DNA of 64,000 nt, from the NCBI GenBank assembly GCA_050699635.1, contig JBOHFK010000003.1, positions 1 to 64,000 of the forward strand. Reading direction: 5' to 3'. Below, in pieces: positions 58,944-64,000 of this stretch. Below the pieces are notes generated by a model. It ran no database searches. It was given only the letters and a program-made list of their open reading frames with translations, and was not told where the DNA came from. Source of the DNA: GCA-003244245 sp050699635. GTDB lineage: Bacteria; Actinomycetota; Actinomycetes; Mycobacteriales; Pseudonocardiaceae. The number at the start of each line of letters is the position of its first letter. Within the stretch, counting starts at the first letter, position 1. A program made the position numbers and the translations under genes.

Positions 58944-59917
58944 CAGCCGACGTTCCCTGCAGCCGCCAGTAGCCGAGCCCGTACCGCCTCGGCCAACTCG
59001 GTGGGCTCGAGCACCACGGCGTCCGGCCCGAGCCCGGCTATCCATCGGGTGGCGACGTCGTAACTTGGCAGTTCCACTGCAACCACATCGCCGGCCACTC
59101 CATCCAGGGCCTTGTGGCCAAGCAACTTCGCGTGCCTGCGCAGGCCGTTCGCGCGGCCGCTGGCCAGCCACAATCGCGCGGTGTGCGGCACCGCCGGGGG
59201 TTCCGCGGAACCCGCGACGATCTTCAGCAGATCGACGTCCGCTGGTCGCCGTACCGCCCCCGCGGCGCCGAGAGTGCGCACCGGCCCGACGATCCGGGAG
59301 ACCCGGAAACACCGGGTTGCATCCCGGTCTCGATCATGTCCCAGCACGTACCAGCGGCCTCGCCAGGACACCACTCCCCATGGCTCGAGGGTGCGTTCCG
59401 CGGGCGGGGCGGCGGGATGTTTGCGGTGCGGGAACGTCACCGCCTGACCGGCCTGGACAGCTGTGATCAGCGGGATCAGCGCGGGCTCGGTGGCCCGTAC
59501 CCGGGGTTGAACGACCATCGACGGCTCGGGGTCCACCTCCACCCCGGCGGCGCGGAGCTTGAGCAGCGCGCCGTTCGCGGCCCCGGCCAGTTGCGGGGAA
59601 TCCCACAGGCGGGCGGCGAGCGCGACCGCGGCGGCCTCATCAGGCTCAAGATCGATATCCGGCAACTCGTAGTCCCGGCGTGCGATGCGGTAGCCCTCGC
59701 CGGCGTCGAAACCTGGAGTGCGACCAGTCTCCAGCGGCACGCCCAGGTCGCGGAGCTCTGCTTTGTCCCGCTCGAACATCCGGTAGAACGCCTCGTCGGA
59801 CGGGGCGTCGGTATAGCCGGGCACGATCCGCCGGATCCGTTCGGCAGGCAGGTACTGCCGGCTGGACAGCAGGCAGATCACCAGATTGACCAGGCGCTCG
59901 GCGCGGGCTGAGGACAC
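58943..59917 (-). CDS. pafB: WYL-domain regulator PafB
   Basis: PafB is the partner of PafC. The 324-residue protein has an N-terminal winged helix (RLVNLVICLLSSRQYLPAER, DEAFYRMFERDKAELRDLGV), a WYL domain (VTFPHRKHPAAPPAERTLEP, WYVLGHDRDRDATRCFRVSR) and a C-terminal WCX domain. The complex is thought to sense a damage signal, possibly single-stranded DNA. It follows pafA by 22 bases. Confidence 0.93.
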   Translation of the reverse strand: MSSARAERLVNLVICLLSSRQYLPAERIRRIVPGYTDAPSDEAFYRMFERDKAELRDLGVPLETGRTPGFDAGEGYRIARRDYELPDIDLEPDEAAAVALAARLWDSPQLAGAANGALLKLRAAGVEVDPEPSMVVQPRVRATEPALIPLITAVQAGQAVTFPHRKHPAAPPAERTLEPWGVVSWRGRWYVLGHDRDRDATRCFRVSRIVGPVRTLGAAGAVRRPADVDLLKIVAGSAEPPAVPHTARLWLASGRANGLRRHAKLLGHKALDGVAGDVVAVELPSYDVATRWIAGLGPDAVVLEPTELAEAVRARLLAAAGNVG

Positions 59918-59939
59918 GGGGGCAGCCTACGGCTGCGGC

Positions 59940-61298
59940 TCAGAGCGACGCTATGAGCCGTTCCACCCGCTCGTCGACGGATCGGAACGGGTCCTTGCAC
60001 AACACGGTGCGCTGGGCCTGATCGTTGAGCTTGAGGTGTACCCAGTCGACGGTGAAGTCCCGGCCCGCGGCCTGAGCGGCGGCGATGAAGTCACCGCGGA
60101 GCTTGGCGCGGGTGGTGGCGGGCGGGGTGTCCTTGGCCGCCTCGATCTCGCCGTCGTCGGTCACCCGGTCGACCAGTGCCTTGCGCTGCAGCAGGTCGAA
60201 CAGCCCGCGGCCCCGGCGGATGTCATGGTAGGCGAGGTCCAGCTGCGCGATGCGGGGGTTGGACAGGTCCATTCGATGCTTGGCCCTGTAGCGTTCCACA
60301 AGCCGGTGCTTGATCGCCCAGTCGATCTCGCGATCGATCAAACTGAGGTCCTGGCGTTCCACGGCTCCCAGTGTGCGGTCCCACAGTTCCATCACCCGGT
60401 CGGTCAGCGGATCGGACCCGCGGCGGGCGAGGTGATCCGCAGCTCGGGCGTAGTACTCCCGCTGGATGTCCAACGCCGAGGCCTCGCGCCCGCCGGCCAG
60501 CCGCACTGCGCGCCGGCCGGTGAGGTCGTGGCTGATCTCGCGGATCGCCCGGATCGGGTTGTCGAGGGTGAAGTCGCGGAATGCGACCCCCTCTTCCACC
60601 ATCTCCAGGACCAGGTTGGCGGAGCCCACCTTGAGCAAGGTGGTCACCTCGGACATGTTCGAATCGCCGACGATCACATGCAGCCGGCGGTACCGCTCGG
60701 CGTCGGCGTGGGGCTCATCCCGGGTGTTGATGATCGGGCGGGAGCGGGTGGTCGCTGAGGAGACCCCCTCCCAGATGTGCTCAGCCCGCTGTGAGAGGCA
60801 GTACACCGCGCCCCGTGGAGTCTGCAGCACCTTGCCCGCGCCGCAGACCAGCTGCCGGGTGACCAGGAAGGGCAGCAGCACATCGGCGATTCTGGAAAAT
60901 TCACCAGCCCGAGCTACCAGGTAGTTCTCGTGGCAGCCATAGGAGTTGCCCGCGGAGTCGGTGTTGTTCTTGAACAGGAAGATGTCCCCGCCGATACCCT
61001 CATCGGCCAGCCGCCGCTCCGCATCGACCAGCAGGTCCTCCAGGATCCGCTCGCCTGCCTTGTCGTGGGTCACCAGCTGGGCCAGGTCGTCGCACTCCGC
61101 GGTGGCGTATTCGGGGTGCGAACCCACGTCGAGGTAGAGTCGCGACCCGTTTCTCAGGAAGACGTTGGAAGAGCGACCCCACGAGACCACCCGCCGGAAC
61201 AGGTAGCGGGCGACCTCGTCCGGAGAGAGCCTGCGCTGGCCGTGGAAGGTGCAGGTAACCCCGAACTCGGTCTCAATGCCGAAGATCCGCCGCTGCAT
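59940..61298 (-). CDS. pafA: Pup-protein ligase PafA
   Basis: PafA attaches Pup to lysines of proteins, marking them for the proteasome. The 452-residue protein starts MQRRIFGIETEFGVTC with the catalytic Glu9. It has the glutamine-synthetase-like core (YATAECDDLAQLVTHDKAGE, FLFKNNTDSAGNSYGCHENY, RPIINTRDEPHADAERYRRL) and ends KDPFRSVDERVERLIASL. The frame before ATG 61298 has no similarity to the family. Confidence 0.97.
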   Translation of the reverse strand: MQRRIFGIETEFGVTCTFHGQRRLSPDEVARYLFRRVVSWGRSSNVFLRNGSRLYLDVGSHPEYATAECDDLAQLVTHDKAGERILEDLLVDAERRLADEGIGGDIFLFKNNTDSAGNSYGCHENYLVARAGEFSRIADVLLPFLVTRQLVCGAGKVLQTPRGAVYCLSQRAEHIWEGVSSATTRSRPIINTRDEPHADAERYRRLHVIVGDSNMSEVTTLLKVGSANLVLEMVEEGVAFRDFTLDNPIRAIREISHDLTGRRAVRLAGGREASALDIQREYYARAADHLARRGSDPLTDRVMELWDRTLGAVERQDLSLIDREIDWAIKHRLVERYRAKHRMDLSNPRIAQLDLAYHDIRRGRGLFDLLQRKALVDRVTDDGEIEAAKDTPPATTRAKLRGDFIAAAQAAGRDFTVDWVHLKLNDQAQRTVLCKDPFRSVDERVERLIASL

Positions 61299-61434
61299 AC
61301 CATCCAGCCTAGGCTGCCGCAGCTGTCCTGCAGGCCGTCCGTAAGGGCTGACTTGAGCTTGTAACCGTGCAGGCCTGGTTGCGCAGAGTAGCGACAAAGA
61401 TCAATCACGTAGCTGCGAGCCTGCGATCTCGTCA

Positions 61435-63084
61435 TCAACCGACCGGCGCGGGCAGGGAGAACAGGTCCGCGCCAACCCAGTCGACGGTGTCGTGCGGGGC
61501 AACCGGCGGTGGCGCGGCAACGAAGCTCGCCGCATCGTCGATGCTTCCGGTACCGGCGTATCTCGCCTGCACCGGGTACGGGAACACCGGTCGCGAGCGG
61601 ATGATGCGGCCTTGGTCATCTTTCTGGTTGGCCACGATCCGTTCGGGTGCGGTGCCATGCTCCACCCAGGCGACGAGCTCGCGCAGCGGGTCGAACTCGG
61701 TCAGCCGGTCACCGCCGGCGCAGTGGTACATCGCCGGAATCATGAACAGCCGAGCCCATTGTTGGGTTTCCGGCAATCCGCCAGAGCGCTGCCACAGGCG
61801 CTCGTAATAGTCCAGCGTTCCCGCCGGAGGGATCGCCTGGTCGGCCCAGCCGTGCCAGATGATCAGCTTGCCACCGGCGCGCCGGAATCCCTCAAGATCC
61901 AGGCTCACGGCGTTGGACTTCACACCTTCCGGTGCCAAGCGATCGAACTCGGGCACCGTGAACTGGAATGCCGCCAGAGAGGAATGCGGCGTACCGATCG
62001 GGTAGCCGAGAAACTTCAGATAATCATCAGCGAAGGTCCCAGCGGTTGAGCCCGACACCCGATCGGTGATCAACCACTTGTTCCAGGCCAGCTCGGAGCC
62101 GTAGGTCTCCCCACCCGGATACAGGTGGCGTCCAGCGGGATCGGTGGGTCCCCCGTACAGCTTGCGCGCCGCGTCCACCTGGGTAGCTGTCAAGCAGCTG
62201 GGCTGGTCCGTTGCGTCGGCGCACTGCAGGGTCGCGGGATCGAACCGGCACTGGCGAGGGTCGTCGATCTGCCCGTCGAGCTGCCCGTCAAGCCCGTCGC
62301 AAGCTGCCAGAACGGCATTGTGCAATGCGGGCAGCTTCGCGCTGGTAATGATCGGCGCATCCTGGGGACCAGTGTTCGTCTTGGCCAGCCAGGCCTGGTA
62401 AACCCCCATCAGCGGGCCGAAGTAGTTGGCCGGAGCGCCGGCGATGATGCCATTGAAGTCAGTCGGGTAACGCTGGGCGAGCAGCAACCCCTCCCGCCCC
62501 CCGTTGGAACAACTGGTGAAATACGAGCGCGCCGGAGGTGCCCCATAATAAGTCGCGATGATGTGCTTGGCAGCCAGTAACAGCACGTGGGGGGCGCGGT
62601 AGAAAAAGTCGTTACGGGCAGCCTGGCTCATCGCGCCCCAACTGCCATAGCCGCTGGGGTCGGCACCCGGGCGGGTGTGACCGTCATCGGTGGCCGCGAC
62701 GGCCACGTCCCCGCCCGCTGGTTCGCCGCAGTCGGCAAACGGTGCCGCGGGAACCGCCCCGCAGAAGCCGCCGCAGCCGTATTGCACGTAGCGGCCGCTG
62801 AAGGTGTTAGTCGGCAGCTTGAGCTGGAATCCGACGGCGGGTTCGATGTACCCCCGCACATCGCAATACTCCGGATGGCCAGTACCGGCGGGAACGACCG
62901 CCGCTGCCGTGACATGGGCAACCACTCCCGGAACGGTGAAACCTCGGACGAGCTCAGCGCATTGTTGTATCGGCCGGATCGCTACGCCCGGCTGGGCAGC
63001 GGCGCCGATCGGAGTGAGCACGATTCCGGTTACCGCCATCGTCAGCGCAGCGAACGCTGCGAACGTCCTGCGCCGGACAAGCAT
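61435..63084 (-). CDS. Secreted tannase/feruloyl esterase family protein
   Basis: The 549-residue protein has a Sec signal (RRRTFAAFAALTMAVTGIVLT, cleavage near AAAQ). It has the tannase-family nucleophile SYFTSCSNGGREGLLLAQRY (Ser next to a disulfide Cys), an Asp in WHGWADQAIPP and the His in YHCAGGD. These enzymes hydrolyse gallate or hydroxycinnamate esters of plant matter. It is on the same strand between pafA and prcA, with gaps of 136 and 146 bases, and looks like an insertion into the proteasome block. Confidence 0.9.
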   Translation of the reverse strand: MLVRRRTFAAFAALTMAVTGIVLTPIGAAAQPGVAIRPIQQCAELVRGFTVPGVVAHVTAAAVVPAGTGHPEYCDVRGYIEPAVGFQLKLPTNTFSGRYVQYGCGGFCGAVPAAPFADCGEPAGGDVAVAATDDGHTRPGADPSGYGSWGAMSQAARNDFFYRAPHVLLLAAKHIIATYYGAPPARSYFTSCSNGGREGLLLAQRYPTDFNGIIAGAPANYFGPLMGVYQAWLAKTNTGPQDAPIITSAKLPALHNAVLAACDGLDGQLDGQIDDPRQCRFDPATLQCADATDQPSCLTATQVDAARKLYGGPTDPAGRHLYPGGETYGSELAWNKWLITDRVSGSTAGTFADDYLKFLGYPIGTPHSSLAAFQFTVPEFDRLAPEGVKSNAVSLDLEGFRRAGGKLIIWHGWADQAIPPAGTLDYYERLWQRSGGLPETQQWARLFMIPAMYHCAGGDRLTEFDPLRELVAWVEHGTAPERIVANQKDDQGRIIRSRPVFPYPVQARYAGTGSIDDAASFVAAPPPVAPHDTVDWVGADLFSLPAPVG

Positions 63085-63230
63085 TCCTCCCCCTGGTCCC
63101 CCCGATGCCGCGCATATCCTGCGGCCTCACCGCAGCAGCCCACCAAGGCGAGCAGAACTCGGCTTCCCCACTGCGATGGTAGTGGCTGCGACGCCAGGTG
63201 GATACGGGCTCAGAGCCGTCGAGCCACCGG

Positions 63231-64000
63231 TCAGCTTCCGGGGTTGGGCTCTCCATTGGCGGGTGAACCGTCAGCGTCCTCACCGGTATCTGGCGGTTCC
63301 TCGGCAGTGGCAGGGTCAGCGTTACTGACCAACGCGGTGAGAGCGGCCCCGGTGATACGGCGGAATGCGCGGCGCGGACGGGACCGGTCCAGAACCGCGA
63401 CCTCGAGCTGGCCGACGCCCAGGGTGCGGGTGCCTGCCCCGTTGACGTTGGTCGAGACCGAACTCAGGGCGGCCACCGCGGCGGCCACGGCTTCCGCGGT
63501 GTCCATGTCCTGCCGGAACGATTCCTTGAGCGCCGTCGAGATGACGTCGGCCTGGCCTCCCATCACGACGAAGTCAGGCTCGTCGACGATCGAGCCGTCG
63601 TAGGTGAGGTGGTAGAGCTGATCCGAGTTGGTGTCGGCGCCCACCTCGGCGACGCACAGCTCCACCTCGAAGGGCTTCTGCTGCTCCGAGAAAATCGTCC
63701 CGAGAGTCTGCGCGTACGCGTTGGCCAAGCCGCGCCCGGTCACATCGCGGCGGTCGTAGGAGTAGCCGCGAAAGTCGGCGTGCCGGATGCCGGCTTGGCG
63801 GAGATTCTCGTACTCGTTGTAGCGGCCGACTGCGGCAAAGCCGATCCGATCGTAAATCTCGGAGACCTTGTGCAGGGCGGTGGACAGGTTCTCGGCGACG
63901 AACAACACGCCGCGTGAGTAACTGAGCACAGCGACACCGCGGCCCCGGGCGATGCCCTTACGGGCGAGCTCCGAGCGGTCGCGCATGACCTGCTCGACCG
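63231..64000 (-). CDS. prcA: Proteasome alpha subunit PrcA, partial (5' end beyond window)
   Basis: The alpha ring gates the 20S proteasome and docks the Mpa/ARC unfoldase. The visible 250-odd residues include DRSELARKGIARGRGVAVLS, AVGRYNEYENLRQAGIRHAD, FSEQQKPFEVELCVAEVGAD and YDGSIVDEPDFVVMGGQ, and end in a Glu/Pro/Gly-rich tail. The usual N-terminus lies upstream. The frame is open to 64000, so the start is outside this window. Confidence 0.94.
   Translation of the reverse strand, partial: VEQVMRDRSELARKGIARGRGVAVLSYSRGVLFVAENLSTALHKVSEIYDRIGFAAVGRYNEYENLRQAGIRHADFRGYSYDRRDVTGRGLANAYAQTLGTIFSEQQKPFEVELCVAEVGADTNSDQLYHLTYDGSIVDEPDFVVMGGQADVISTALKESFRQDMDTAEAVAAAVAALSSVSTNVNGAGTRTLGVGQLEVAVLDRSRPRRAFRRITGAALTALVSNADPATAEEPPDTGEDADGSPANGEPNPGS

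Overview
The window is high-GC DNA whose gene content points to an actinobacterium, most likely of the Pseudonocardiaceae (an inference from gene order and family content; no 16S rRNA is present). The markers are the Pup-proteasome block (prcA, pafA, pafB, pafC, then tatA, tatC and a HelY-type helicase), RbpA, separate lnt and ppm genes, a Scr1-type XRE regulator with a DUF397 partner, and a high-affinity actinobacterial [NiFe] hydrogenase. I see no rRNA, tRNA, CRISPR array, phage or complete insertion sequence.

Left part (1-19 kb). A truncated APC permease lies downstream of glcDEF (glycolate oxidase). Upstream of glcD on the same strand is a compact redox set: ECF sigma factor, Tat-anchored Rieske protein, cupredoxin lipoprotein, Tat-exported metallophosphoesterase, small membrane protein and an extra TatA. 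The sigma gene and the cupredoxin gene are each preceded by the same 23-nt promoter-like element, which suggests an autoregulated regulon. Next come a DUF6886-like gene, a GDPD and an MFS exporter of the Atg22 type, then rbpA with a SigR-like promoter and a leader hairpin. They are followed by the lipoprotein/glycolipid pair lnt-ppm with an amidohydrolase, the XRE/DUF397 pair, and fxsA.

Centre (19.4-36.4 kb). One long, translationally coupled operon encodes the group 1h (old group 5) uptake hydrogenase: SIS protein, HypC-like protein, second SIS protein, hhyS, hhyL, hhyE, several conserved unknowns, maturation protease, a tiny membrane protein, hypC, hypD, hypE, an unknown, and a protein with a Cas4/AddB-like Fe-S nuclease fold whose catalytic residues look lost. 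A VapBC module with its own promoter follows. It converges on hypF, which is divergent from hypAB. This gives a nearly complete set for Ni-Fe(CN)2CO cofactor assembly. The enzyme probably scavenges atmospheric H2.

Accessory stretch (36.4-49.2 kb). This holds a PspC protein, a thioredoxin-reductase-like enzyme, a deaminase, a methyltransferase, a hydrolase, and decayed fragments of a second thioredoxin reductase and an MFS transporter. It also holds a two-gene HTH/HicA-like module, a tandem two-domain protoglobin, an M24 peptidase, a 5'-3' exonuclease, and a small terpenoid-type locus. That locus is a CrtC/lipocalin-like domain fused to a polyprenyl diphosphate synthase, followed by a GMC oxidoreductase. 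An internally deleted hydrolase with a 38-bp perfect palindrome at the deletion point ends the stretch.

Right part (49.2-64 kb). ilvD converges on helY. Then come a methyltransferase with a PadR regulator, a diacylglycerol-kinase-like gene, tatC, tatA, a small membrane protein, pafC, pafB, pafA, a tannase-family esterase inserted between proteasome genes, and prcA running off the end.

The best leads are the ECF-sigma/Rieske module, the CrtC-prenyltransferase fusion, the Fe-S nuclease-fold protein in the hydrogenase operon, the SIS/HypC-like/SIS trio, the tandem protoglobin, and several perfect inverted repeats. Family (DUF) names are from memory and were not searched.
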